Assembly (NCBI GenBank): GCA_001600615.1
Contig: BCKK01000010.1
Span: forward strand, 442,817 to 506,816
Reading direction: 5' to 3'
Source of the DNA: Dioszegia crocea
Taxonomy: Eukaryota; Basidiomycota; Tremellomycetes; Tremellales; Bulleribasidiaceae
Length of the DNA: 64,000 nucleotides
How positions within the stretch are numbered: position 1 is the stretch's first letter; every line of letters begins with the position of its first letter. Under the pieces are notes generated by a model that saw only the letters and a program-made list of their open reading frames with translations, made no database searches and was not told where the DNA came from. Made by a program: the position numbers and the translations under genes. Below, piece after piece: positions 34,450 to 46,020 of the stretch.

Positions 34450-35979
34450 ATGGCGCCTACCCCATGTCAGCTATGCCACACCGCTCGGGCCCTCGTCAAG
34501 AGGCCAAAGACAGGGCAGCAAGTCTGCAAGACATGCTTCTTTGAGGTGTTCGAGACGGAGGTGCACAATACTATCATCGAGGGGAAAGGGATCTTCAGGA
34601 GGGGTGAGAAGGTGGCGATTGGAGCTAGTGGGGGTAAAGGTTCGTCTTGGTTCAGCTTGACCTTCTGCAGTCGTTCTGATAGTCTGCGGCACTGATCGCG
34701 CAGACTCGACGGTCTTGGCTCATGTGCTCACTATGCTCAATCAGCGATACGATTATGGACTAGACCTGTTCTTGTTGTCAATCGACGAGGGGATCACAGG
34801 GTATCGAGACGATTCTTTAGAGGTACGCTGGATCGCTCCCGATAAATTCATAGTGCTAGCTGATGTAGTAGACCGTGAAGCAGAACCAGAAAGAGTACGG
34901 ACTTCCACTGAAGATCTTGTCTTATAACGACCTGTATGGATGGACGATGGACAAGATCGTTGAGCAAGTAGGCAGGCGGAATAACTGTGAGTTGCTAGGC
35001 TCCCCTCGCCGAGAGACTGAAAGCTGATATCATAGGCACATTCTGTGGTGTATTTCGACGTCAAGCTTTGGATCGTGGAGCGGCCCAGCTGCACGTAGAT
35101 CACATCGTCACCGGACACAACGCGGACGATATCGCTGAGACAGTCTTGATGAATAGTAAGCTATCCCGAACGTGTCGTTCTGCGTCGTCTGGTATTTAGC
35201 TGACACTGTCAGTAATGAGAGGCGATGTCGCTCGGCTAGGAAGATGTACAGCCGTCACGACCCAATCGGAGGATACAATCAAGCGAAGCAAGCCGTTTAA
35301 GTATGCGTATGAGAAGGAGATTGTGATGTGAGCTTCGTCGTCCTGTGAGACAGGTGCCGGAAGCTGATACGTGTAGGTACGCATATTTCAAAAAGCTCAC
35401 GTACTTCTCGACAGAGTGTATCTACTCGCCAGACGGTGAGCTCGCCGCTTTCTTCCTTATCGCCTCGGTTGAAGAAGGCCTTAGCTGACCCTTCTAGCGT
35501 ACAGAGGTCACGCCCGTGTGTTCCTCAAAGATCTCGAGGCGATCAGACCGAGCGCAATCATCGATATAATACATTCGGGCGAGTCGTTTGTGTTGGACCA
35601 GGTGACTCAGCGGGGAATGAAGGCGATGCGTGAGTTGTTGCAGCACCGTTTGACCGAGCACAACGGAGGACCCCAGCTGATACACACCAGAAACATGTCT
35701 TCGATGTGGCTACATGTCGTCCAATGACCTGTGTAAGGCTTGCGCCCTACTACAGGGTCTAGAGTCCGGATTAGATCGATCAGCATTGGTATGTCGCTCC
35801 ATCCCAGTCGTGCAGATCCGCAGACGCTGATCCTGCAGCACCAATCTCAAGTCGATGGGAAGGCTGCGCCAACAGGCCATCGGATTATACCGAAGTATGA
35901 GCGATATGCCCAGCCTACTCCAATACAGGTCGAGACGGAGGGTGTTGAGAAATCGTTCAAGTCTGTTGCTATATCATAA
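34450..35979 (+). CDS. NCS6: Cytoplasmic tRNA 2-thiolation protein 1
   Basis: With Ncs2/Ctu2 it thiolates the wobble uridine of Lys, Glu and Gln tRNAs, using sulfur carried by Urm1. The start [19 protein letters not shown] opens an N-terminal CxxC...CxxC zinc motif. The PP-loop ATP-binding motif [14 protein letters not shown] spans a splice. [16 protein letters not shown] provides the active-site cysteines, and [20 protein letters not shown] is the conserved helix-loop. [48 protein letters not shown] and a C-terminal Lys-rich tail complete the family pattern. About eight exons are separated by short introns. All cysteine motifs are intact. It is divergent from NAA15 with a 280-bp gap. Confidence 0.93.
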
Positions 35980-36134
35980 TCACCCGTCATTTGTACTGCC
36001 AAACCCACATATCTTGTATCTTTAGCCATATCCTATGCATCAGTAACTAGCGGTCAACCCTTCTTCAAGGATGAAGAACAAATCGCATCAGTCTCAATTC
36101 TGATCGCAATGTAATGCTACAGAACCCGGAGGAG

Positions 36135-38216
36135 CTACTCTACAAGCCTGACCTGCTGCTCCGGATATCTCTCACCCATCCTCTCCCATACATCCCTCTC
36201 AACAACCTGGCTATCTCCTAATTGATTACCCAGCGTCACCCATCCAGGCCGGGTATTATGTTTCCGACCGAACAGTTCGAGTTTGCGGCCGTGTGGCGCT
36301 AGCCGTTCGAGGATGGAGTAGGCCTCTTCGGGTTTGCGAGATGTTTCACTGGGAGCGTCAGCTTGGTGTCTTATTGATCTCTGGACGCGAGGGGAAGCAA
36401 AAACCGGAGATATGGGTTCAGAATGATTGACCCTCAGGCGTGCGGAACCAGGTCGACTTACCGGACTTCGGCCACTATTACATCCGTATCCACCCCTCTT
36501 CTCAATTCACGTAGTGTCGGATCTGTATCCCACGGTATTGGAGCATCTCTCGGATGTCCACCTGGGAGTTTGACAGCTACAAGTAGGTGTTCACAGGTAT
36601 GGCTATCGGGCGTCAGAATAGGCTCATTGCGATCAGGACAGACAGCGCGCCATATAAGAACATGATGGATTCTGAGAATGGGAAGGATCTTTGAGAGCCT
36701 TTGACTCACTTCAACCAATGACCCGTTCTTCCAGTCCTTATCAACCTCTCCAACTGATTAACCTTCACCCATACAACCTCGTCGACCCGCTTATATCCCC
36801 AAACAGAAAACAGCTCGCGCCCCAATTCCATCGCTCGCCCAGTCACCCAGAGTGCCAACACGCCCCAGTCAGGCTGGAGCTGAGGGAGTGGAAGGCGGCG
36901 TAATTCGTCATCTGTCATAGTGCCGTATGGGAGCTGGAAGATGAGCGGTAGCCTAGGCGATGGGGTTCAGAAAGAGGGAACTTACAGACATGTGGATATC
37001 CCATGGTGGGTCTGCCATGATGACTTGGAATCTGGCATCATCAGCTAATATCTCGAATCATGAATCGGACGATTAAGCTCACTGGCCAAGGACAGAATAA
37101 TCAAACGTCCGTAGATCACAATTCACCCATTGCTTCTCCGTCTTCCATAGCTCACCGGCCCCAATCGCTTCAACAGGGCCAGTCTGTCCACTCAGACCGT
37201 CGTCAAAGCCGGCCTCAGCAGGAGCAGGCGCCAACAATCTCCTTCTGACACCCTCACTCATCTGTCCTTGTCCACGGGGTAAGACCGCATGTTGTTCTCT
37301 CGTAGGTTGAACGTGGAAATGGAGATATCGACATTCTTTCGTTGCTCCAGGTCTGGAACCGCCAGAGTCTGAAGCGCCTAATGAGGGATTGGAGCGGAAG
37401 AGGGGTTCACCGTAGCATAGGTTTAGATATCTGACGAATTAGCATCACCGACTGGACGTGCCAGTTGCTCTGGACACAACGCAGGGTTGAGGGCTGAGAA
37501 CATACGAGCAGTATCCTAAGCTTGGGTCGGTATATGGTCTGATTATCGGATCGAAGTGTGTCTACGATCAGCTTCAGCCACGGTCCCAGCTCACTTTGGT
37601 ACAATCCTGCCGGACCTTGTTGCATGCTAGGGAAGTCGTAGATGAGCAAATGGGGTTGAAGAGGGGTACATCTGGTCCTCGGGTCTGCAATCATCAGTTT
37701 TCGCTCTCGGTATTCCTCACAGGGACGGACGTCCGGACGGTACATCACCGAGATGTGGACGTACAGCCAGTCGCCTCAGCTTCGTCTTGGCCGTCTCACG
37801 CCCTAAGAGGCTGTTCAACTCATATACGGCCTCAGCATCTGAATTTATTAGCTACATAATCACCTGACCAGTCCGCGTCGCGATGAAGTAGCAGCACTTT
37901 GGACGCACTGCTTCGTTTGCGCGAAGGTCCAGCCTCCATAGGGTCACATTCCACAATGTCCATCTTTTCGTCGTTCTGGGGCGCTTTTGATGGCCTCTGA
38001 CCAATCCAAAAAATGGACACTCGTGAGCTGGTGTAAAGGTCTGATGTCTGTCCTAGCCTGAACAGGATCTGGAGGCTGGTCGAGCGACAGACTGGGAGTG
38101 AAAGATGAGGGATGGCACAGACACCGAATCCCACTCAAGTACCAAGTCGCGCCTGAAACTCTCGACGAGGTTTCGCAACCATACCTCAACCGTCCTATAC
38201 AGCTCTTCCCCTCCAT
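36135..38216 (-). CDS. IME4: MTA70-family mRNA m6A methyltransferase (Ime4/METTL3-like)
   Basis: It deposits N6-methyladenosine on mRNA, often during meiosis or nutrient stress in fungi. Exons after the N-terminus carry the [11 protein letters not shown]...KECRYLHF segment of METTL3 relatives. [22 protein letters not shown] leads into ADPPWDIHM, the catalytic DPPW motif. [60 protein letters not shown] follows the canonical fold, with the NHSKEH catalytic-pocket motif made across a splice. The C-terminus includes [40 protein letters not shown]. The start at 38216 ([15 protein letters not shown]) is the first ATG of the frame but is not independently confirmed. The catalytic residues are intact. 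Confidence 0.9.
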
Positions 38217-38269
38217 CTTACTACATTACATCTAAACACGACAGATAGACGAGTGGATCAAGAGGCAAG

Positions 38270-39159
38270 ATGATGAACTATATCCTACTGGTGTCTAGAC
38301 AAGGTGAGTCTCCATCAAATATCCGCAAATGCGCCTAGAAAGACGCGTCAACACCGCTCGTCCGATACTCTGCTTAGGGTCGATACTGACGGTCACAGGC
38401 AAAGTCAGATTAGCAAAGTGGTTTCAGACTCTGCCAAATAAGCAGAAGGCCAAGATCGTGAAGGATGTTACGCAGCTTGTTTTGGCTAGACGGACGAGGA
38501 TGTGTAATTTCTTGGAATATAAAGGTGGGTCATTGTTGTTGAGGATCTAGCACCTTGGTTCAGCGTCTATCAACTGTGGTCAGAAGAGTCGAGGCTGGCG
38601 GGAACGTAGAGTATATCGTCCGCTCCCGACAGCCACTGCTCGACCCCGGCCTCGAATCCCAAGGAACCGGCTGCAGACATGACCTAACGCTGACACCGCA
38701 GACACCAAAGTCATCTACCGCCGCTACGCCTCACTATTCTTCATCTGCTCAGTCTCCACAAGCGATAATGAGCTGGTCGTTCTTGAGACTGTGCACCGAT
38801 ACGTCGAATGTTTAGATAGATACTTTGGCAATGTGAGTTCAGGCTCTGCGACTTATTCCCCACTCGCGCTGAATGGAGGCTTTGGCTGACTTTGGCAGGT
38901 ATGCGAATTGGACCTGATCTTCAACTTCCAAAAAGCCTATGCTATACTGGATGAATTGATCATTGCTGGGGAAATGCAGGAGTCGTCAAAGAAGGCTGTA
39001 TTGAAGATTGTGAGTGATCCCTCCTGGTCATCATATGGCTTTTCCAGGATCTATTGGCGTTGCCGCGAGTTCAAGCTGACGGTATAGGTGGCGCAATCCG
39101 ATGCTATAGAGGAGGGTGAGTCGCTAGAGTCTAGCCTGGCATCTAGTGGATTTATATAA
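38270..39159 (+). CDS. APS1: AP-1 clathrin adaptor small (sigma) subunit
   Basis: It is the small subunit of the AP-1 adaptor at the trans-Golgi network and endosomes. Exon 1 is [11 protein letters not shown]; the next reads [20 protein letters not shown] after the splice. It continues [90 protein letters not shown] and [11 protein letters not shown]. This is the full longin-like sigma fold, with the AP-1 type LDEL...GE motif. About five short introns split the gene. The last residues ([12 protein letters not shown]) depend on reading through a possible donor near 39116; a further short exon cannot be ruled out. Confidence 0.92.
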
Positions 39160-39234
39160 GATCCCGCCAGGGCGGGTCTTGGGTGAAGGGGAAAGACTCA
39201 AAGAGCCTCGGCCTTAGTGCGTGGAATCCACTAG
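39143..39234. repeat. Nested inverted repeats after APS1
   Basis: CTAGTGGAT at 39143-39151 pairs with ATCCACTAG at 39226-39234. Inside lies a near-perfect 10-bp stem with a 2-base loop and one bulge (39159-39181, AAGATCCCGCC facing GGCGGGTCTT). It overlaps the APS1 stop and probable 3' untranslated region. Confidence 0.6.
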
Positions 39235-39924
39235 GAGGGCGAGATGGGTAGATGGACGAGCTGCGGGTGGACATCGAAGTGGTCTGGAGGGCGATTGCTG
39301 ATTCGCACAGCGGAAGTTACCGAAGACTCATTAGGACGACTGGGGAGCGGGCTGCAACAGTTGACGAGTGGGCGAGCGTGATCTGAGGGCGGGCCCGGGA
39401 TCCACCAAGCAGGTCTTCTATTCGGCCCAGCTTTCCGGCGATGTATCAAGTTATTGAGCGCGTGTGGGATCGCTGCAACTTCTTCGCGCCTTACATCGGT
39501 GAGGGCGGGAGCCGAGTCTTAAGTAGTGGAAGATTTCCGGAGGCTTTGCTTGTGGGTGGCTATAATCGACTTGACGGTGTTCGTTTCGTTTCATCCTCAC
39601 TCATGCAGCTAACTTGTCTCATCAATGCCATTGACGTCTTCAGCTCAATTGTCGCGGAGGGCTCTGTGTACACACTCTGCGGGCAACTCGCACGTAATGA
39701 TGCCAGGCCACAGCCGCAAAGAAAGGTCGGGGCTTACGTCGAGTCTAAACGATCCACTCCGCGCTCTGGGGCAAGCAAAATCAAAGCCTTGAGAGTTGCA
39801 GGGGTACCCCACACGCGTATCACCGACCCGCATCAGTCAATGAATCAATGTGCCACCAACTATGCGCAGAAAATCGGGCTACATGTACTTAAGATCAAAT
39901 CTCTGCCTACTATACAGCTAAGGA
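39160..39924. other. Convergent intergenic region, 0.77 kb
   Basis: It lies between APS1 (+) and the SDR gene (-). It contains the nested inverted repeats and a motif-free open frame at 39441-39968 that runs antisense into the SDR 3' end. No conserved gene was recognised. Confidence 0.4.
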
Positions 39925-41037
39925 CTACTCCATCTTCGTCCCGGCCTTCTCAATCTCCTCGCGAGTGACAGCGCCCAGGCTCTTCAGACCATCTAACAGC
40001 CAAGCCGGCCAAGCTCTGGTAGTCCGCAAGAACGAGTGAGATTTAGGGAGGATGAGTTGAGTTCCCCTACACCTAAAGATCTGCGCCGCCACCTCATTAC
40101 CCACAAATGACGCCGACATCATCTTGCCTGACCGTTTCTCAATGAGCTCCTGCCTGAGCGCCACGAGTGGTGTGGCGACCCATAACGGGTGGACATTGGT
40201 GACATGTACGTCTGGGGAACGATACCAAGTCCGAAGCTGTTCCCTTAGGCCTAACATCAGCTTAGATCCACATACCACACTCACATTCTGCCAGAGCGAC
40301 CAAGGCCACTTTGGTCGCGGAGTACGAGGAGAACTGGCCAACACTGACGAAACTGCTCATACTGGCAATCTCGACAATGTGACCCTTGTTCTGCTTCACC
40401 ATATCTGGCGCAAATGCTCGGCAGGTGTACCAGTGGCTGGTGAGATTGACGTCAATGAGTTGTTTGATGCGTTTGTTCGGGGCGTCAAAGATTGGGTGGT
40501 CGTGCCCTATCCCGGCGTTGTTGACGAGAATTGAGGGCGAGCCAAGCTTGGTCCGTATCTCGGCTGCAACGGCGTCAACAGCTTCGGGGTCCGTTACGTC
40601 GCATTTGATGTATAGCGCGACGACTACAGTCAGCGTAAAATTCGGGGTGGAGACATACCATTCTTCAGCCGATCCGGCAGGGGCGACATATCCAGCACCA
40701 CAACCTTGACACCTTTGGCAGCGAGAGCTTTTGTGATCTCCTCTCCTATGCCTGAGCACCCGCCAGTGACCACTGCGACTTCTTCGGGCCAGTTCCACTT
40801 GCCCGCATCGCTGAACACCCGCCAGTTGTTAAGTGCAATGCCGCTCAGCGTGGAGCTGGCGTAGCGGGTGAGGCTCAGGGCAAGAAGCCACTTCAAGGCC
40901 GTGATGAGGGTACTAGAGGTAATTGTGACGGGCAATTGGGAGAGCAGCTTCAGCGCTGCATCTCGGGTGGAAGGGTTGGAGCGAGTGAGCAGCCAGAGTG
41001 CTGAGGCTGAGAGGAGGGAGGTGGTTGGAATCGACAT
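39925..41037 (-). CDS. Short-chain dehydrogenase/reductase, membrane-anchored (SDR16C-like)
   Basis: It should be an NAD(P)-dependent oxidoreductase on a lipid-like substrate such as a retinol/ketone or long-chain alcohol. A hydrophobic N-terminus (LLSASALWLLTRS, then LITALKWLLALSL) suggests an ER or lipid-droplet anchor. The dinucleotide site is VVTGGCSGIGEEI. The NNAG motif and IASMSSFVSVGQFSSYSATK supply the structural Asn and the catalytic Ser, Tyr and Lys (YSATK). Three exons are joined by introns of about 36 nt near 40630 and 34 nt at 40251-40284; the latter converts an apparent stop into an in-phase junction. The C-terminal half (LREQLRTWYRSPDVHVTNVHP and beyond) fits the SDR fold. The substrate is not predictable from sequence. 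Confidence 0.9.
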
Positions 41038-41414
41038 GATAGGCTGTGAGAAGATCAGCCTGGCCCGGGTTCACCGCGTCGATGGAACGCTGCTTACATA
41101 TAGGACTCTACGCAGGGTCGACCAGGTACACCTCAAGCTGAGCTCACGATGACATGTAGTGGTCGTTGTATCTGAAGTCGACGAGCTGCATGTGATAGAT
41201 AGAGCTAGCCATCCTTAGTGCACTGTCCGGCTATTGGCCATTACCGGCTATTTGGTTCGTAAACGAACTTCAGCACATACATATGCTATGGTCGCCATTA
41301 TACCACGCTGTACGCACCCATCTCCGGAGTCCAAACAAGCTGAGAAGTCTTGACATGGTTATATGCATGCTACAAAGGAGATTGGCGGCCTCCGAAAAGC
41401 GGATCGAAACTGTC
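41038..41414. other. Intergenic region
   Basis: This holds the SDR promoter and the 3' flank of the small gene at 41415, both on the minus strand. Nothing else was seen. Confidence 0.35.
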
Positions 41415-42006
41415 TCAGACCACAAACCATGTCTTCTCCTCTCGCGCCTTGCTCACCGCGCAGACCCACTCGTAGGCCACTTGCCAGCACATGGCGTCCT
41501 GTCTCCTCTTTTCCAATGCCTCAAATAGCTTCGGGCAAGTTTCGAGAAGGTCCTCCCTGATTCTTGTGACGTCGATGTATGCTTCGTTCCCTCCACCGAA
41601 ATGACTGTCTCTTTGGGCCGCTTCGAGCAGGCAATCTCGTATCTCCGTCATGGTGTCGGCAAAGTCAACCTCCAGATTGGATGCTACCACTTGTCAGTAC
41701 CCATGTATCTCACGTGAAAGGGGAGGAATCTTGACAAGACGATGACTTACGAACACCGTCGCGATTGAGACGATCAGGCACACGTCCAATCTGCTCGGAG
41801 GAGACAATCTGACTGGGATCTTCCAAGAGAGTGTACAGGACTGAGATGACTTCTGCCCCTGAGTAGCCACCGTAATTCCGAAAGCGGTCAATGCACCCCG
41901 TCGCTACAGATTCCAGCGCTTCCTGACCTGCCGTGCTCTTCCTGTCGATCTTGTCGCTGGACAAGAAGTCGCTGATCTCTTGACCGAGTTCGGTGACGGG
42001 TAACAT
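41415..42006 (-). CDS. Small hypothetical protein
   Basis: Two exons give about 165 residues. The first ends NRDGV near 41755. The second begins SNLEVDFADTMTEIRDCLLEAA after an intron and stops at 41415. The sequence is mostly helical and acidic (LGQEISDFLSSDKIDRKSTAG, YSGAEVISVLYTLLED and ALEKRRQDAMCWQVAYEWVC). I recognise no family. The start is uncertain: an ATG at 42113 opens another frame that does not connect by a good splice, so the in-frame ATG at 42006 is preferred. It lies just downstream of the UBE2W-like gene on the same strand. Confidence in coding is moderate. Confidence 0.55.
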
Positions 42007-42447
42007 CTTGTGGAAGGTGTCGTGGGATAGATAGTGTCCTTGTATTCGAAGTGCTGGAGTAAGTTTGTGAGGAACCAAGTGGGTTTGAAGGTGTCAAGAG
42101 GAAAATGGGGCATTTATACGCCGCGGATGAGTGAGGGTTTCAGTCGAGATGACGATCCTTTAACCTTCCGTGTTATCGATGACAACGGTAGACCAAGCCA
42201 AAGCAGGGGTACTCCATACGCGTCTCATTCAGTAAATGGGGAATCCCTCAGGCTGCCGCACTCCGGACCGGAAGCGCAGACATACTCACAAGTCGTCATC
42301 ATGATGCACGAGATACAACAGGGTACAATGCCGATGCAAAGGGGTGCTCCCTTCATCGTTGGGCCGGACATTACATTTCGGAGACCGATTCGTCACGGCG
42401 GTTTGCGGACCGGAATGTCGGTGTGCTTGAAGCGAACGTGGAGACTA
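42007..42447. other. Intergenic region between two minus-strand genes
   Basis: It is the 5' flank of the small gene and the 3' flank of the UBE2W-like gene. The short frame from the ATG at 42113 may be 5' untranslated or an alternative start. Nothing further was seen. Confidence 0.35.
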
Positions 42448-43307
42448 TCACACAGTCTACATTGTGCATCAGCTCCACTTCTAAAGCTAGAATCCAAAGA
42501 TATTGATCACTCACATCATCGTCGTATTGCCATCTGGTCAATTTGGGATTTGACGGTGCTGTCCGAACATATCGATCATTGCCTTGAGGTCTGCAGTATC
42601 AGCCAAATACCTCTATTCTTGAATGCTCAAGACCTACCTCTCCTTCTTCTTGTTGGATGCCAGCATGGATTGCATGGTGATGCAGACGGCGACGGCGTTG
42701 AGAACTGGATGTAGTCAGCTAAGGCGCCCATTGTGGAGTAGTAGCGCATACCTGGTGACCACTCCGAGCCTGAAGTGTCAGCCTCCTGCACTGATCCATT
42801 CATGTGGGGCAAGTTACCGAGAAGCGGATGACTGACCTAATATGGACGCGCAGATATGACCATTCGAATACACATGTGGATGCATTGGCGGCGTATATTC
42901 CCCATCTGCCAAGAAAGTCACCTGATTTCCCATCAGTATTCTACCCATCTGCACCTTACTTGCAAATGCGGTCATCACTCACCTCAGGGCTCTCTATTGG
43001 ATACCGATTCCCAAACTTCAAGCGAAGTGCAAATGTTTCTCCCTGAAGTTCAGCACATATCCTCATCAAGCGCCGCGTCGACGGTAGCAGGGACCAGTAC
43101 TCACAGCATATACAGTCTCGTCACCTAGGACTGATATCAAGAATACCCATTGATTCAGAGCCGCAGCATCGAGAAGCATGATCCCGGGAGGTGTGCCTTT
43201 CGAGTTGATCTCGGCCAGCTCCTTCACTGATTCGATCAGATTCATTGAAATTTGACAGTAATCGTGATCAGCTCACTCAGTCTCTTGGTCGCTAAGCCTG
43301 TCGCCAT
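42448..43307 (-). CDS. Ubiquitin-conjugating enzyme E2, UBE2W/Ubc16 type
   Basis: UBE2W-type enzymes attach ubiquitin to the alpha-amino group of disordered N-termini rather than to lysine. Small exons splice into MATGLATKRLSE, then EINSKGTPPGIMLLDA, QWVFLISVLGDETVYAGETFALKFKFGNRYPIESPEVTFL, HPHVYSNGHICASILG (with the catalytic Cys), SEWSPVLNAVAVCITMQSMLASNKKKER and finally NDRYVRTAPSNPKLTRWQYDDDTV-stop. The ending matches the WWYHDDTC-like terminus that distinguishes UBE2W from other E2s. At least six short introns are needed. It shares a 340-bp divergent promoter with CLP1. Confidence 0.88.
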
Positions 43308-43647
43308 TGTTAAGCGGCGTTGATGGGGGGTTGGGTTGCAATGATGACTAGATGGGTGAACAATGGGTGAAGGTGAGATGGCCAAAGCTGTGCGGGGTCT
43401 CCAAGCTGCCCACCGGAGAAGACCGCCAGTCACGTGACCGCACAAAACACGTGGGAGGGCTCACGTATTCTAAACACCCTTCTGAGTTTTGCGGATCACA
43501 ATACGCTATCTCTTCTGTCTTCTTCCTCCCATTTCAAAGCGAAACAGACGCTGCCATAGACGCAGACAGAGCACGCGGAAAAGCGCTCACTCTGACTCCC
43601 CACTGATACCGAAATCACTCTGGCACACCTTGTAGTCTCGACCGAAA
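43308..43647. promoter_or_regulatory. Divergent UBC16/CLP1 promoter with two CACGTG boxes
   Basis: CACGTG occurs at 43431-43436 and 43448-43453, 17 bp apart start to start, with a third half-match (TCACGT) at 43461. This E-box is bound by bHLH factors such as Cbf1-like proteins in fungi. Both genes would be served. Confidence 0.6.
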
Positions 43648-45819
43648 ATGAACAATGAAGCAGGACCCTCAAATGAGTTTCTCCAGCTCGAGCCTGGGTC
43701 AGAGTGGCGATTTGAGTTAGAAGCGGACGAGACGATAGCTGTCAGAGTGAGTTTTGTGTCCATTGAGGTCGTCGTATGTATATCTACACGGAGAGTGGCT
43801 GGACAGTAGAGCGATCCATTCTCCCGTGAGTGTTTACAGCAGCTTGCAGTGTGAAATTATGCTGACCTTTGCTGTCTATCCATCCTCTTCTACGCTTGTG
43901 CTATGTCTAGTTTGTGTCCTGGGATGGCAAATATGCTTGCAGTGACTATGATGCTATATTGTGTTTCGCGGAGTGAGGACTCGCAAAATATCAAACATCT
44001 CCACCCCTCCACTCGGTTTTTGCTCTGTCCCCCGTTAGAGCATCGTCGATGTGCCATCTGCTTCGCGAAGCCCTGCTTATCTATCATACTGACACGCGCT
44101 TGATAGGTTCATACACCCGAACCAATCTACATCAACTCGGCAGAAATTCCCCGTGGGTCTTGGTATCCCTTACATCACCACCTCAAATCTGCTTTATACG
44201 CGCCCGAGGGCGGAAGATTAGAAGGTAATTCTTTCCCCTGATTCAACATGACCTACTCTGACTCGATAGTATCCTCTCTACCCGGGTCTCAATACTCATC
44301 GACGACGACAACTCAGTCCGCGCTCGTCTCGCTTCATTTGGCTCTGGAACGACAGCGTATTCTCGCTCGGCGTCAACTAAGTGGCTCGCATGGCGCGGAC
44401 GGAGGAGTATCGAGGGGACCTCGAGTGATGGTGCTCGGACCTCCAAATAGTGGAAAGACGGCAGTCGTGAAGAATGTGGTCAATATGGCACTGGGGAGTG
44501 GGATGGGCTGGAGTATGGGCGTAGTTGGGTTGGATCCCTCAAGTGTGAGTGATTGAACTGCTAATGATGCTGAAGACTAGCCTTCCAATCTCATACCCGG
44601 CTCTTTGTCCCTTTCCTCTCCTACACACCCGATCCCTACCCATCACCTTGCTCACCCCCTCGGCTCGCCGCCCGGATCTGTTGCTGCCAACACATTGTCG
44701 GGCGACGTCAGCACGTTGGGCTGGTGGTACGGTCATCTAGAGCCAAGTACGAAAGGAATGGATTTGTGGATGCGGATTGTAGACGACATAGCATTGAGGT
44801 GGAGGGAGCGATGTGACAAGGATCCAAATTGTACGTTGATCGCAAGGTTGGAGCTGACGACAGCATTGGCCAGCGGACTCATAATGGATACCTCATCAGC
44901 GTTCTCAGTACCCACATTAGGTACAAGAAAGACTGAGCCTAAATCGCGATACAGTCTAGTTCTGCATGCCGCTGAGGCTTTCGACAGTAAGTTGGCATCC
45001 AGCTCAAGCTGTTGACGCCGGCGTTGTATCTGACATCTACAGTCGATACGCTACTCGTCATCGGCAACGAGAAACTCTCTATCGATCTCTCCCGCCTACT
45101 CCCTGCCCTCAATATCATCCGCCTCCCCAAGTCCTCAGGCGTTGTCGACAGGGATGAAGCTCTGCGGGAGACGGAACACACCCAAATGATCCGCTCTTAC
45201 TTCTACGGCGAGCCCACCCTACCTAGGGAGATCGACTCCCTCATGGGCAAAATGATCAACCCTGACCATGCCCTCTCGCCATACTCTTTCCAGATCGGTT
45301 GGGAGACTCTGACGATCTTGCGTGTCGGCGAAGAGAATGCTGCGCCTACCAGTGCACTACCGCTAGGATCGGCACGGACACTATCGCGTACCAAGTTGAG
45401 TCGCGTGGATCCTGCGGGCCCGGCACATGTGGTCAGGCTGTTGAATACCGTTCTGGCTGTGGTGGCTATACGGCCTGGAGATCGATTGAAGGTCGAGAAG
45501 AAGGAGAAGAAGGTCAAGGAGGAAGATGTCAAGCCGGAAGAAGAGGCCGAGGCGGGGGAAGTCAAGGAAGAGGAGGATGAGATAGAAGAGGGGGAAGATG
45601 AGGATGAGGTGCCGTACCTGGAGGAGATTGGGTGGAGGGAGACTTTGGGCTTTATCGTGATGTGAGTGTTTGACCGGCTTTAGGTATGGGCGTAAGCTGA
45701 CGAGCAGTACCGCCATTGACACCTTGCGCAAGAAATACACCATTCTATCGCCCTCGCCTGGTAGATTGCCCTCGAAGATCGCCATTGCGGGATCGGTCGA
45801 ATGGGTCGATTCTGCGTAG
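43648..45819 (+). CDS. CLP1: mRNA cleavage and polyadenylation factor Clp1
   Basis: Clp1 is a subunit of cleavage factor IA. Exon 1 is MNNEAGPSNEFLQLEPGSEWRFELEADETIAVR, followed by an unusually long intron (43747-44106, 360 nt). The N-terminal domain continues VHTPEPIYINSAEIPRGSWYPLHHHLKSALY. The P-loop is VMVLGPPNSGKTAVVKNV; the central domain includes GVVGLDPSS-PSNLIPGSLSL and ASGLIMDTSSAF. The C-terminal domain has DTLLVIGNEKLSIDLSRLLP and PKSSGVVDRDEALRETEHTQMIRSYFYG. An acidic KE-rich insert (about 45500-45610) precedes the last strand, DTLRKKYTILSPSPGRLPSKI. The P-loop Lys-Thr is intact, as in ATP-binding Clp1 proteins. Confidence 0.9.
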
Positions 45820-46020
45820 AAACCCCACATGTCCAGGTAGAAAAGATGCAGCAGTCTCACAATCGTTCTGCGTGCTGCACATTCCAAATCGTTTCATCTA
45901 CGTTGCTAACAATCTTTGGGCTAGCTCGGATACATATTCACATCACGCAGAAGCGACACTACTCTTACAAACAGATACGAAGACACCATACACATCCTGT
46001 CATCCCTCTCTTCGCCCCGC

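Noticed and set aside
39159..39181. GC hairpin resembling a bacterial intrinsic terminator
   Set aside because: The genome is fungal, and there is no following T-run; it is treated only as an inverted repeat.
39441..39968. 175-codon plus-strand open frame between APS1 and the SDR gene
   Set aside because: It has no family motif or exon-like flanks and overlaps the SDR coding end in antisense.
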